Positions 1-9,802 of a stretch of DNA of 38,590 nt are shown here, in pieces. The position numbers and the translations under genes are program-made. The stretch comes from an uncultured Pseudomonadota bacterium. Its GTDB lineage: Bacteria; Pseudomonadota; Gammaproteobacteria; Steroidobacterales; Steroidobacteraceae. Positions within the stretch are counted from its first letter, which is position 1. The number at the start of each line of letters is the position of its first letter. Under the pieces are notes generated by a model. That model was given only the letters and a program-made list of their open reading frames with translations, did not search any database and was not told the origin of the DNA. The stretch is taken from NCBI GenBank assembly GCA_903890265.1, contig CAITAM010000443.1, positions 1-38,590 of the forward strand. The letters run 5' to 3'.

Positions 1-1
1 C

Positions 2-367
2 GCCGTGCTGGTCGTGGTCGGCAATACGATCCGCCTCGACATCGACGTACGCCGTCCGGAAATCGAGGTCACGAAGCTCGTCGGCGGATCGGACGCGTTC
101 GTCCGCCGGCCCTTCCTCTACGGCGGCCTCTGGTACGGCCTCGGCGGCGGACTGGTCGCCGCGCTCGTGGTCAGCGCCTTCCGTCTCGGGCTGTCCGGTC
201 CGGTGCAGCGGGTTGCCGCCGCCTACGGCAGCCGCTTCACGCTGCAGGGGCTCGACGCCGCCGCGGTGGCGGTGCTGATCGGCGGTGGCGCGGCGCTCGG
301 CTGGGCCGGGGCGTACGTGGCCGCCACCTGGCACCTGCGCCGGATCGAGCCGTCGGGGGAGCACTGA
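2..367 (+). CDS. ftsX: Cell division protein FtsX, C-terminal part (5' end outside window)
   Basis: This is the last 121 codons of an open frame entering from the left edge. FtsX is the membrane subunit of the FtsEX ABC complex, which links septal peptidoglycan hydrolysis to division at the inner membrane. Visible are the family stretch VGNTIRLDI followed by EIEVTKLVGGSDAFVRRPF, which leads into the last periplasmic/cytoplasmic elements. Two hydrophobic segments follow (about visible residues 38-60 and 85-108), and the protein ends a few residues after the last one, as in FtsX. The gene order ftsX then rpoH on the same strand is the usual gammaproteobacterial ftsY-ftsE-ftsX-rpoH arrangement and supports the call. 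Stop TGA is at 365-367. The upstream part, including the large extracellular domain, is not in the window. Confidence 0.93.
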   Translation, partial: AVLVVVGNTIRLDIDVRRPEIEVTKLVGGSDAFVRRPFLYGGLWYGLGGGLVAALVVSAFRLGLSGPVQRVAAAYGSRFTLQGLDAAAVAVLIGGGAALGWAGAYVAATWHLRRIEPSGEH

Positions 368-415
368 GGGGCCGGCAACCTCCTAAATCGTTGTATGTAA
401 ATAACTTTTAGTCAT

Positions 416-442
416 GAACTTTGGCCGGCATTAGCACTCAAA
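416..442 (+). promoter_or_regulatory. Sigma-E-like promoter of rpoH (GAACTT-N16-TCAAA)
   Basis: GAACTT lies at 416-421 and TCAAA at 438-442, separated by 16 bases. This matches the extracytoplasmic-stress sigma-E consensus (GGAACTT, 15-16 bases, TCAAA) as known from E. coli, where one rpoH promoter is sigma-E dependent. Transcription would start near 447-450, about 60 bases before the rpoH ATG. The -10 element sits inside the left part of the CIRCE operator. The match is seen directly; use by sigma-E is inference. Confidence 0.6.
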
Positions 443-457
443 CTGGGGGAGTGCTAA
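431..457 (+). promoter_or_regulatory. CIRCE operator (HrcA binding site) upstream of rpoH
   Basis: TTAGCACTC at 431-439 and GAGTGCTAA at 449-457 form a perfect 9-bp inverted repeat with a 9-base spacer. That is exactly the CIRCE consensus bound by the heat-shock repressor HrcA. It overlaps the -10 box and the predicted start site of the sigma-E-like promoter, so bound HrcA should block rpoH transcription. hrcA itself is not in this window. Confidence 0.93.
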
Positions 458-510
458 GCTCATGTCCGGCCTGAAGCCGGCCAACCATCCTGTATGGGAG
501 TCGCGAGCTC

Positions 511-1392
<882 letters not shown>

Positions 1393-1426
1393 ACGCCGCG
1401 CCAAGGCGACGGGTCAGGACCGCGGC

Positions 1427-2722
1427 TCAGGCGGAAATCGCGGCCTCCCGAACGGCGCGCGTCACGGCGGCGTGAACCTCGCGGTCAAGCGGGTCGGGCA
1501 CGAGATCGGTGCCCGGCGCGCGCGCCGCGATCGCGTGCGCCGCCGCCATCAGCATCGCGTCTGAAAAATGCGTCGCCCGTGCCTCGAGGGCGCCGGCAAA
1601 GAGGCCGGGGAAGCCGAGCACGTTATTGATCCCCTTGCCGTCAGCCGCGAACGCCGCGCCGCGCTGCAGCGCCACGATCGGCTCGATTTCGGGGTCGGGA
1701 TTCGACAGCGCGAGAATGATCTGCCCGGGGCGGACCAGTTCGGGGCGGATCAGGCCGCGCACGCCGGTGGTGGCGATGACGATGTCGGCGTCCTGCATGA
1801 TGCCCTCGATCGTCGACGGAATGCCGCCGAGGGCCGCCAGTCGCTCGAACGCCAGTGGATTTCGGTCGGCACCGAGTACCGCGCCCACCCCGTGCGCCCG
1901 CAGGAGGCGCACGATGCCAAGGCCCGCCGCACCGAGACCGATCTGGCCGATCACGCTCTTCTCCAGCGTCCTGCCGACCCGACGCGCCGCGTTGTGCAGC
2001 GCCGCCAGCGCGACCACTGCCGTGCCGTGCTGGTCATCGTGCAGCACGGGCTTGTTGAGCCGGGTACGCAGCTTTTCCTCAATCGTGAAACAGTGCGGTG
2101 CGGCGAAATCCTCAAGCTGGATCGCGCCGAACGACTGCTCCACACCCGTGATGATATCGACCACGCGATCCGGGTCCTTGTCGGTCAGCAGCAGCGGTAT
2201 GCCGGTCAGGTCCACCAGCGTCGCAAAGAGCGCCGCCTTGCCCTCCATGACCGGCAGGCCGGCCAGCGGACCGATGTCGCCGAGCCCGAGTATGGCCGTG
2301 CCGTTGGTGACGACACCGACGGTGCGACCGATATTCGTGTACTCGTAGGCGCGCTCGGGCTCGGCGCGGATGGCGAGGCAGACGCGGGCGACGCCCGGCG
2401 TGTAGACGTCGCGCAGAACCTGCAGCGTGTTGATCGGCAGCGTAGCCGTCATGCGGATCTTGCCGCCGCGGTGGCGATTGAAGACGCGATCCGACTTGCC
2501 AACGAACTGTGCCGTCGGCAGTGCATCGATCCGTGCGTAGAGGTCCGGGTCCGCCAGCTCGTCCATCTCGAGCGTGATTTCCCACAGCGTGCGCCCCTGC
2601 TCGCGACGGACGGCGGACAGGTGCTCGATGACAAGACCCGCCTCGGCGATGACCTGCAGCACCTTGGCGAGACTGCCCGCCTGGTGCACGGTCTCGACCA
2701 TCAGTATTTCGGGTATCTTCAT
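1427..2722 (-). CDS. NAD(P)-dependent malic enzyme with N-terminal ACT domain
   Basis: 431 residues. It oxidatively decarboxylates malate to pyruvate in the cytoplasm, linking the TCA cycle to pyruvate. Residues 1-75 look like an ACT regulatory domain (ETVHQAGSLAKVLQVIAEAG then VRREQGRTLWEITLEM), suggesting allosteric control by a small ligand. The catalytic part has YTPGVA (Tyr107), MEGKAALF (Lys162), acidic metal ligands in LEDF (204-205) and HDDQHGTA (229-230), and a Rossmann motif GLGAAGLG. It is of the short bacterial type without the phosphotransacetylase-like C-terminal domain of MaeB. NAD versus NADP use cannot be decided by eye; GADRNP follows the Rossmann strand. The start ATG at 2722 overlaps the stop of the deacetylase gene by one base (TAATG), so the two are probably cotranscribed and translationally coupled. 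Confidence 0.92.
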   Translation of the reverse strand: MKIPEILMVETVHQAGSLAKVLQVIAEAGLVIEHLSAVRREQGRTLWEITLEMDELADPDLYARIDALPTAQFVGKSDRVFNRHRGGKIRMTATLPINTLQVLRDVYTPGVARVCLAIRAEPERAYEYTNIGRTVGVVTNGTAILGLGDIGPLAGLPVMEGKAALFATLVDLTGIPLLLTDKDPDRVVDIITGVEQSFGAIQLEDFAAPHCFTIEEKLRTRLNKPVLHDDQHGTAVVALAALHNAARRVGRTLEKSVIGQIGLGAAGLGIVRLLRAHGVGAVLGADRNPLAFERLAALGGIPSTIEGIMQDADIVIATTGVRGLIRPELVRPGQIILALSNPDPEIEPIVALQRGAAFAADGKGINNVLGFPGLFAGALEARATHFSDAMLMAAAHAIAARAPGTDLVPDPLDREVHAAVTRAVREAAISA

Positions 2723-3657
2723 TACGCACCTTCTCCGTTGGTAGCAGCAGGGCCCGGCCCGGGGGCCAGTGCCGTGGCTGCCGCAAATACTTCCGTATGC
2801 AGCTCGGCCGTTGCCAGTGGCGTCGGCGCGTAGCCGCCAGCCAGCGTGATCACCGTCGGCAGTCCCGCCGCCCGCAGGCGGGACAGCACGTGCCGTTCGC
2901 GGGCGGCCAGTCCCGCGCGGGTCAGCGCCAGACGACCGTACCTGTCACCGGCCACCACGTCGACTCCGGCGAGATAAAAAGCGATGTCCGCCGACGCCTC
3001 GGCGACCGCCCGCTCGAGCGCGGGCGCGAGTGCCGACAGGTATTCCTCGTCGCCCGTCCCGTCAGCCAGTGCCACGTCGAGACTGGACGGCGGTTTGACC
3101 GCGGGGTAGTTGTTGCTGCCGTGCAGCGAGAGGGTATAGACGGTCGGATCGTGGGCATAGAGGCTCGCGTTGCCGTTGCCCTGGTGGACATCGAGATCGA
3201 CGATCAGGAAGCGACGCGCGAGGCCCTCCGCGCGCAGGGCCTCGATCGCGATCGCCACGTCGTTCAGGACGCAGAACCCCTCGCCATGGTCGGCAAATGC
3301 GTGATGCGTGCCGCCCGCGAGGTTCGCCGCCAGTCCGTCATCGAGCGCGGCGCGGGCGGCAAGGCAGGTACCGGCTGCCGCGAGACGGGAGCGACGCCAC
3401 AGGCGCGCGGACCACGGCACGCCAAGCCGGCGCACCTCGGCGGCACTCAGCGTGCCCTGCTCGAGACTGTCCAGGTAGGCTGCCGTGTGCACGCGGTCGA
3501 GCAGGGGCCGCGGCGCCTCGTCGGGCGTCATCACCTCGCCTGCGTGCAGCAGGCCACGCTCGAGGAGCAGCCCGTGCAGCAGGGGGTACTTGCCCATCGG
3601 ATAGGGATGGGTCGGTCCGAGATCGACCCGGTAGTCGGCATGAAAACTCGCGCGCAT
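2722..3657 (-). CDS. Histone deacetylase-fold (AcuC/HDAC-like) zinc hydrolase
   Basis: 311 residues. Proteins of this fold remove acyl groups from acyl-lysine or polyamine substrates using zinc. All expected active-site elements are visible: the paired histidines in GGTHHAF (118-119), the Asp-x-His metal ligands in DLDVHQGNGN (156, 158), a later metal Asp in AGVDVVAGDRYG, and the catalytic Tyr in GGYA. The compact size and lack of extensions fit the bacterial/class IV-like group. It is the first gene of a two-gene unit with the malic enzyme, which suggests control of central carbon metabolism, possibly by deacetylating an enzyme as AcuC does for acetyl-CoA synthetase; that link is inference. 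The ATG at 3657 follows GAGG, and a perfect TATAAT lies about 40 bases upstream. The substrate cannot be read from sequence. Confidence 0.9.
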   Translation of the reverse strand: MRASFHADYRVDLGPTHPYPMGKYPLLHGLLLERGLLHAGEVMTPDEAPRPLLDRVHTAAYLDSLEQGTLSAAEVRRLGVPWSARLWRRSRLAAAGTCLAARAALDDGLAANLAGGTHHAFADHGEGFCVLNDVAIAIEALRAEGLARRFLIVDLDVHQGNGNASLYAHDPTVYTLSLHGSNNYPAVKPPSSLDVALADGTGDEEYLSALAPALERAVAEASADIAFYLAGVDVVAGDRYGRLALTRAGLAARERHVLSRLRAAGLPTVITLAGGYAPTPLATAELHTEVFAAATALAPGPGPAATNGEGA

Positions 3658-3697
3658 CGTCCCTCATCCGGACGGTGCGAACGCCGCCACCGCGCCG

Positions 3698-3726
3698 ATT
3701 ATAGCGCCACGCGCCGCGGCCGCCGA
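3698..3726 (-). promoter_or_regulatory. Probable sigma-70 promoter of the deacetylase-malic enzyme unit
   Basis: On the minus strand a perfect TATAAT lies at 3703-3698 in an otherwise extremely GC-rich 78-base gap between the gltD stop and the deacetylase start. The -35 region about 17 bases upstream (near 3721-3726) has no good TTGACA match. Transcription would begin near 3692, giving a leader of about 35 bases. It separates this unit from gltBD. Confidence 0.5.
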
Positions 3727-3735
3727 CCCGACCGG

Positions 3736-5160
3736 TCAGGCACGCGCGGCGTCACTGGCCTCGACGCCGAACAGCGTGAGCATCGACTGCGCGGCTTGCC
3801 GCCCCTCGAATACCGCCGTCACGACGAGGTCAGAACCACGCACCATGTCGCCACCGGCAAACACCTTCGGATGGCTGGTCTGGAACGGCAGCGCCGGCGA
3901 CACCTTCACCAGCCCGTTCGGATGCAGCTCGATGCCGCGCTCGGCACACCACGGCGGCGGGCTGGCCTCGAAACCGAACGCGACGATGACCGCATCGGCT
4001 TCGATGTCTTCCTCGGTTCCCGGCACCACCTCGACCGTCCGCCGGCCGCGCCGGACCTCCGTGCCGAGCCGGGTCGTGGCGAGGCGCACGCCCTCGACGC
4101 GATCCCGTCCGAGTATCGCAACGGGCTGGCGGTTGAAGAGGAACGAGACACCCTCTTCCACCGAGCTGCGGTAATCGCGGCGCGACCCGTTGAGCTCGGA
4201 TTCGGCCCGCCGGTAGGTGCAGGTGACGCTCGCCGCCCGCTGCCGGATCGCGGTGCGGTTGCAATCCATCGCCGTATCGCCACCACCGAGGACCACCACC
4301 CGCCGGTCCTGCAGGCTGATCCAGTCGCGCGGGTCACCAAGGCCGAGCTCGTGATTGATATTCGAGATGAGGTAGGTGAGCGCGGGCACGACGCCGGGCA
4401 GTTGCTCACCCGCCAGCCCACCCGCGACCGCTCGGTAGGCGCCGGTCGCCATGAACACCGCATCGTAGTCATCGAGCAGGGTCTCGAAGGCGAGGTCGCG
4501 GCCAATGTCGCGGCCGAGCTCGAAGCGCACCCCCATGCCTTCCAGGATCTCGCGTCGCGTCTCCACGATGTCCTTGTCGAGCTTGAACGGCGGGATGCCA
4601 AACGTCAGCAGGCCGCCGATCCGTGGATGACGGTCGAACACGGTGGCGGCGACGCCGTGACGCACGAGCACGTCCGCACAGGCAAGGCCGGCCGGCCCCG
4701 CGCCCACGACCGCGACGTGCCGGCCGGTCGGCCGCACGCCAGACAGGTCCGGCCGCCAGCCCGCTTTGAGCGCCTCGTCGGTAATGTACTTTTCGATCGA
4801 CCCGATCGACACCGCACCGAAAGCGTCGTTGAGCGTACACGCCCCCTCGCACAGTCGATCCTGCGGGCAGATCCGGCCGCAGACCTCGGGCAGCGAATTG
4901 GTCCGGTGCGACAGTTCAGCCGCCTCGAACAGCCGGCCTTCCTCAATCAGCTTGAGCCAGTTGGGAATGAAGTTGTGTACGGGACACTTCCATTCGCAGA
5001 ACGGGTTGCCGCAGGCCAGGCATCGGCTCGCCTGGGTTGCCGCATCGGCAGGCGAGAATTGCCCGTAGATCTCGGCATAGGAGGCCGTTCGGGCCTCAAC
5101 CGGCGCTTTCGCCGGCTCGGCGCGCGGGACATTCAGGAAATTGAGGGTCGAGTCACTCAC
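3736..5160 (-). CDS. gltD: Glutamate synthase (NADPH) small subunit GltD
   Basis: 474 residues, the normal length. GltD passes electrons from NADPH through FAD and iron-sulfur clusters to the large subunit for ammonia assimilation in the cytoplasm. The N-terminal ferredoxin-like part has the cysteine motifs CLACGNPFCEWKCPVHNFIP (from about residue 47) and CGRICPQDRLCEGACTL. The FAD-binding motif is VVGAGPAGLACADVL (about 151) and the NADPH motif is VVVLGGGDTAMDC. The C-terminal FAD-contacting stretch KVFAGGDMVRGSDLVVTAV is intact. It starts 12 bases after the gltB stop and is clearly its operon partner. The ATG at 5160 is preceded by a short purine-rich stretch. Confidence 0.96.
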   Translation of the reverse strand: MSDSTLNFLNVPRAEPAKAPVEARTASYAEIYGQFSPADAATQASRCLACGNPFCEWKCPVHNFIPNWLKLIEEGRLFEAAELSHRTNSLPEVCGRICPQDRLCEGACTLNDAFGAVSIGSIEKYITDEALKAGWRPDLSGVRPTGRHVAVVGAGPAGLACADVLVRHGVAATVFDRHPRIGGLLTFGIPPFKLDKDIVETRREILEGMGVRFELGRDIGRDLAFETLLDDYDAVFMATGAYRAVAGGLAGEQLPGVVPALTYLISNINHELGLGDPRDWISLQDRRVVVLGGGDTAMDCNRTAIRQRAASVTCTYRRAESELNGSRRDYRSSVEEGVSFLFNRQPVAILGRDRVEGVRLATTRLGTEVRRGRRTVEVVPGTEEDIEADAVIVAFGFEASPPPWCAERGIELHPNGLVKVSPALPFQTSHPKVFAGGDMVRGSDLVVTAVFEGRQAAQSMLTLFGVEASDAARA

Positions 5161-5172
5161 GATGGGGAAGCC

Positions 5173-8100
5173 TCAGGCGGCGCGCCGCAGGTTTTCAATC
5201 AGTGTGTCGATGGCCGATGCCTTGGCTTTTACCAGCCAGAACTTCGGCAGATAGGCCCGGAAGTCGTTCAGTACCTCGCGCCCGAGCGCGCTGTCCGTGG
5301 CCTCGACGTGGGTCTCGATCAGCGCCCTCAGATGCTGCAGGTGCTGCTCCATGCCTTCCACCGAGATGCGGTGGATGTCGACAAGTTCGTGGTTGTACCG
5401 ATCGACGAAGTCCCTCTCCGTGTCGAGCACGTAGGCGAATCCGCCGGTGAAGCCGGCAGCGAAATTGAGGCCCGTGCGACCGAGGACGCAGACCACGCCG
5501 CCCGTCATGTACTCGCAGCAGTGATCACCGGCCCCTTCGATGACCGCGATCGCGCCGGAGTTGCGCACCGCAAAGCGCTCGCCGGCGCCGCCGGCCGCAA
5601 ACAGCTCGCCGCCGGTTGCTCCGTACAGGCAGGTATTGCCGATGATCGGCCAGGCACCGACCTGCTGCGCCGCCGACTGCGCCGGGGGCTTGAGCACGAT
5701 GCGGCCGGCCGCCATTCCCTTGCCGACGTAGTCGTTCGCGTCACCCTCGACGTAGAGATGCAGGCCGCCGGCATTCCAAACCCCGAGGCTCTGGCCGGCG
5801 GAGCCGACCAGCCGCACCTCGACGGGCCGGTCGCTCATGCCGTAATTACCGTAACGGCGGGCGATTTCGCCGGACAGGCGGGCCCCGATCGAGCGGTGGT
5901 AGTTGTACACGTCGTAGCGGAAGGTGCCGCCCGAACGCGCCTCGATGGCAGGCAGGATATCGGCGACCATCCGCCGGGCGAGGTCATCCCCCTCGCTCGG
6001 CGCATTGCGCTCGACATGACAGAAGCGCGCCACGTCGTCGGCGACACCCGCCGTCGAGAGCAGTGGCGAGAGATCGAGGCCCCGCTGCCGATCGGTATCG
6101 CCGCGGGACGTGACGAGCAGGTCGGTGCGCCCGACGAGGTCGTCGAAGCGCGCGACGCCAAGCTGCGCCATGATCTCGCGGCACTCCTCGGCCACGAAGC
6201 GGAAGTAGTTCTCGACCATGGCGGGCAGACCGAGGAAGAACTTCGTCCTGAGCACGTCGTTCTGCGTCGCGACGCCGGTAGCGCAGTTGTTGAGGTGGCA
6301 GATCCTGAGGTACTTGCAGCCCAGCGCGACCATCGGTGCCGTGCCGAAGCCAAACGACTCCGCGCCGAGCAGCGCCGCCTTGATCACGTCCAGCCCGGTT
6401 TTCAGGCCACCGTCGGCCTGCAGGCGCACGCGCTCGCGCATCCCGTTGATGCGCAGGGTCTGCTGGGTCTCGGCAAGCCCAAGCTCCCAGGGCGAGCCGG
6501 CGTATTTGATCGACGACAGCGGCGAGGCGCCCGTTCCGCCGTCGTAACCGGAGATCGTGATGAGATCGGCATAGGCTTTGGCCACGCCGGCCGCCACGGT
6601 GCCAACGCCGGGCTCGGCCACGAGCTTCACCGACACGAGCGCCGCCGGATTGACCTCCTTGAGGTCGTAGATCAGCTGGGCGAGATCCTCGATGGAATAA
6701 ATGTCATGGTGCGGCGGTGGTGAAATCAGGCCGACGCCCGGCTTCGCGAAGCGCAGCTTCGCGATCATCTCGTTCACCTTGTGCCCGGGCAGCTGCCCGC
6801 CCTCGCCAGGCTTCGCACCCTGGGCGATCTTGATCTGCAGAACCTCGGCACTGACCAGGTACTCGGCGGTCACGCCGAACCGGCCGGACGCCACCTGCTT
6901 GATCTTGGAATTGCGCTCCGTGCCGCGACGGACCGGGTCTTCGCCACCTTCGCCGGAGTTCGACCGCGCACCGAGACGGTTCATCGCGATCGCCAGCGCC
7001 TCGTGCGCCTCGGGCGACAGGGCGCCAAGCGACATGCCGGCAGAGTCGAAACGACGCAGGATGCTGTCGACCGGCTCGACCTCGTCCAGCGGGATGGGCG
7101 CGGCGCCCGGCGACAGCTTGAACAGGTCGCGCAGGCAGGTCACGGGCCGCTCGTTCACGAGCGTGGCGTAGCGTCGGTAGTCCTCGTACGCGCCGCTGTT
7201 GACCGCTTTCTGCAGGGTCAGCACCACGTCCGGATTGTAGGCGTGGTACTCGCCGCCATGGACGTACTTCAGCAGCCCGCCCTGCTCCAGGGGCTCACCC
7301 GCGGCAAAGGCCCGCCGGGCAAGCTCGGCCTGGTCCGCATTGAGGTCCTTGAATCCGGCGCCGCCGATCCGACTGACCGTGCCTGCAAAGCAGGCACTGA
7401 CAACCTCCTCGGCAAGGCCGACGATCTCAAACAGCTGGGCACTGCGGTAACTGGCGATGGTCGCTATTCCCATCTTCGACATGATCTTCAAGAGACCCTT
7501 GCGGATGGCGCGCCGGTAGCTGCGACCGATTTCGGCCCGTGCCGCTTCGTCCATGCGAACGGTACGCCGGTGCATCATGTCGTACAGCGTCTGGTACGCC
7601 ATGTACGGGTAGACGGCCGTCGCCCCGTAGCCGATCAGGCAGGCGAAGTGATGCGGATCCCGCGCCGAGCCGGTCTCCACCAGCAGGTTGCACTTGCTGC
7701 GCAATCCCGCCCGGACCAGCCGCTGATGCACGGCACCGGTGGCGAGCAGCGCGTGCACCGGCATCATTCCCTCGACCAGGTAGCGGTCGGACAGCAGCAG
7801 CACGAGCTTGCCCGCCTCGGCCGCGGCTTCGGCCTCGTCGCAGATGCGCTCAAGGGCCGTTTCCAATGACCCGTCCAGCGGGTACTGCAGGCTGATGAAT
7901 GCGTGCGGCACGCCGTGCGCATCGAGTGCCACGATCTGGCGCAGCTTGCGCTGCGACAGGATCGGGGAGTTGAGGACGATCTGCTTGGCGTGCTCCGCGC
8001 TCGGCAGGAAGATGTTGCACTCGGGCCCGATCTGCGTCTGCAGGGACATCACCAGCGCCTCGCGCAGCGGATCGATGGGCGGGTTCGTCACCTGCGCGAA

Positions 8101-9687
8101 CTGCTGGCGGAAGTAGTCGTACACGGAGCGGACCCGGCCGGACAGGACCGGCATGGGCGTGTCGTCGCCCATGGAACCCACGGCCTCGCTTTCATCCTCG
8201 GCCAGCACGCGGATGATCTCGTCGCGCTCCTCCGCGGTGATGTTGAACATCTTCTGGAAGAACAGCAGCGTGCTGCGATCCATCGGTTCCGCCGCAAGGC
8301 GCATGTCGACGAGATCGGTCTCGAGGTAACGCACACCGCGCTTCAGCCACGTCTTGTACGGATGACGGCTCTTGATGATGTCGTCGATGGCCTGCCATTC
8401 GTGCAGGTCGCCGGTATCGAGGTCGAGTGCGATCATCTCGCCCGGACCCAGCCTGCCCTTGCGGACCACATCGTCCGGGGCGTAATCCCAGACACCGATC
8501 TCGGAGGCAACCGTCAGGTGCCGGTCGCGGGTGATCACCCAGCGCGCCGGCCGCAGTCCGTTACGGTCGAGCGTGCACGCGGCATAGCGGCCATCGCACA
8601 TCACGAGCGCCGCGGGGCCGTCCCACGGCTCCATGTGCGTGGCATAGAACTCGTAGAACGCACGGGCATCGGGATCGATCGTATCCACCGCCGCCCAGGC
8701 CGGCGGCACGAGAATGCGGCTCGCCTGCAGGACGTCGAGCCCGCCCATGAGGAGCACCTCGAGCATGTTGTCCAGCGTCTGCGAATCGGAGCCGGACAGC
8801 GACACGAGCGGTGCGAGTTCGCGCAGCTCCGGCAGCAGCGGCGAGCGCAGCAGGGGTCCGCGCGACACCGCCCAGTTGCGATTCCCCTGAATGGTGTTGA
8901 TCTCGCCGTTGTGCGCGAGCAGCCGGTAGGGGTGTGCAAGCCGCCACTGCGGCGTCGTGTTCGTGGAAAAGCGCTGGTGAACGATGGCCACCGAGGACGC
9001 GAGACGGGGATCGGCGAGGTCGGGGTAGAACTCGGCGAGGTGACGGGGCATCACCATGCCCTTGTAGACGATGGTCGCGGATGACAGCGAGACGACGTAG
9101 AACGACGGGTCGATCTTCTCGGCGGCCTTCTCGCAGCGGCGTCGGACCACGAACAGGCGGCGATTGAACGTGGCCTCGTCGTATTCCGGCGGGCAGTCGA
9201 CGAACAGCTGCTCGATCCGCGGCATCGTCTTCAGCGCCTGATCGCCACAGGCCGACGGGTTGACCGGCACCACTCGCCAGCCGGCCAGCCGGAGCCCCTC
9301 CTGCTCAAGTTCGCGTGCGAGGAGCCCCTTGCAACGGGCGGCAAGATCGCCGAACGGTGACAGGAAGACGAGGCCGGCGGCGAAGCGGGAGGCAAGGCCG
9401 ATCCCGGCCTCGGCGGCGGCGGCACGCAGGAATGCCGTCGGCTGCTTCAGCAGGATGCCGCAGCCGTCACCGGTCTTGCCGTCGGCGGCGATCGCGCCGC
9501 GGTGTTCAAGCCGCGTCAGCGACACGAGCGCGGTTTGCACCAGCCAGTGGCTCGCGACATTGTCGATGTTGGCCAGCAGACCGAACCCGCAGCTGTCGCG
9601 CTCGAAGCACGGTTGGTACAGGCCACGATCCACGGCATCCTGGACGGGTGGGGTGCCGGCGCGCGGCAACGGTCGTTCGGTAGGCAT
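5173..9687 (-). CDS. gltB: Glutamate synthase large subunit GltB
   Basis: 1504 residues from the ATG at 9687. It converts glutamine and 2-oxoglutarate to two glutamates. It begins with a 32-residue propeptide, after which Cys33 (ERDSCGFGLL) would become the N-terminal nucleophile of the glutaminase domain. The central domain and FMN-binding synthase domain follow. The 3Fe-4S cluster motif CKYLRICHLNNCATGVATQ and the C-terminal glycine-rich beta-helix (for example GNTCLYGATGGELFAAG) are present. I chose ATG 9687 because CGAGGA lies just upstream and the propeptide length then matches the family. An in-frame TTG at 9786 would add 33 residues with no resemblance to GltB. It is the first gene of gltBD. 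Confidence 0.96.
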   Translation of the reverse strand: MPTERPLPRAGTPPVQDAVDRGLYQPCFERDSCGFGLLANIDNVASHWLVQTALVSLTRLEHRGAIAADGKTGDGCGILLKQPTAFLRAAAAEAGIGLASRFAAGLVFLSPFGDLAARCKGLLARELEQEGLRLAGWRVVPVNPSACGDQALKTMPRIEQLFVDCPPEYDEATFNRRLFVVRRRCEKAAEKIDPSFYVVSLSSATIVYKGMVMPRHLAEFYPDLADPRLASSVAIVHQRFSTNTTPQWRLAHPYRLLAHNGEINTIQGNRNWAVSRGPLLRSPLLPELRELAPLVSLSGSDSQTLDNMLEVLLMGGLDVLQASRILVPPAWAAVDTIDPDARAFYEFYATHMEPWDGPAALVMCDGRYAACTLDRNGLRPARWVITRDRHLTVASEIGVWDYAPDDVVRKGRLGPGEMIALDLDTGDLHEWQAIDDIIKSRHPYKTWLKRGVRYLETDLVDMRLAAEPMDRSTLLFFQKMFNITAEERDEIIRVLAEDESEAVGSMGDDTPMPVLSGRVRSVYDYFRQQFAQVTNPPIDPLREALVMSLQTQIGPECNIFLPSAEHAKQIVLNSPILSQRKLRQIVALDAHGVPHAFISLQYPLDGSLETALERICDEAEAAAEAGKLVLLLSDRYLVEGMMPVHALLATGAVHQRLVRAGLRSKCNLLVETGSARDPHHFACLIGYGATAVYPYMAYQTLYDMMHRRTVRMDEAARAEIGRSYRRAIRKGLLKIMSKMGIATIASYRSAQLFEIVGLAEEVVSACFAGTVSRIGGAGFKDLNADQAELARRAFAAGEPLEQGGLLKYVHGGEYHAYNPDVVLTLQKAVNSGAYEDYRRYATLVNERPVTCLRDLFKLSPGAAPIPLDEVEPVDSILRRFDSAGMSLGALSPEAHEALAIAMNRLGARSNSGEGGEDPVRRGTERNSKIKQVASGRFGVTAEYLVSAEVLQIKIAQGAKPGEGGQLPGHKVNEMIAKLRFAKPGVGLISPPPHHDIYSIEDLAQLIYDLKEVNPAALVSVKLVAEPGVGTVAAGVAKAYADLITISGYDGGTGASPLSSIKYAGSPWELGLAETQQTLRINGMRERVRLQADGGLKTGLDVIKAALLGAESFGFGTAPMVALGCKYLRICHLNNCATGVATQNDVLRTKFFLGLPAMVENYFRFVAEECREIMAQLGVARFDDLVGRTDLLVTSRGDTDRQRGLDLSPLLSTAGVADDVARFCHVERNAPSEGDDLARRMVADILPAIEARSGGTFRYDVYNYHRSIGARLSGEIARRYGNYGMSDRPVEVRLVGSAGQSLGVWNAGGLHLYVEGDANDYVGKGMAAGRIVLKPPAQSAAQQVGAWPIIGNTCLYGATGGELFAAGGAGERFAVRNSGAIAVIEGAGDHCCEYMTGGVVCVLGRTGLNFAAGFTGGFAYVLDTERDFVDRYNHELVDIHRISVEGMEQHLQHLRALIETHVEATDSALGREVLNDFRAYLPKFWLVKAKASAIDTLIENLRRAA

Positions 9688-9785
9688 CGCAATCCTCGTG
9701 GTTCGAGCGGACGGCCAGTGCAGCCGTGCCAGATCGCCCTCCCCCCAGCCGGTCAGAGAATCCACGATCTCACCGGTCCCGGTCA

Positions 9786-9802
9786 ATGCTGCAAAGCAGC
9801 AT
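9786..9802. repeat. Short perfect inverted repeat between gltB and the divergent GGDEF/EAL-like gene
   Basis: ATGCTGC at 9786-9792 and GCAGCAT at 9796-9802 are perfect inverted arms around AAA. It lies in the 198-base divergent control region, 99 bases upstream of the gltB ATG on the minus strand. It could be an operator or an RNA hairpin in the gltB leader. I see no convincing -35/-10 pair for either gene around it. Confidence 0.35.

Noticed and set aside
2797..6723. A 1308-codon open frame on the plus strand across the deacetylase, gltD and gltB genes
   Set aside because: It is antisense to three genes with clear family motifs. Its composition (Arg, His, Gly, Asp-rich, no recognisable domain) is that of a high-GC shadow frame.
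9688..9786. TTG-initiated N-terminal extension of gltB
   Set aside because: The ATG at 9687 has a clear ribosome site and gives a 32-residue propeptide before Cys33 as in the family; the extension resembles nothing in GltB.
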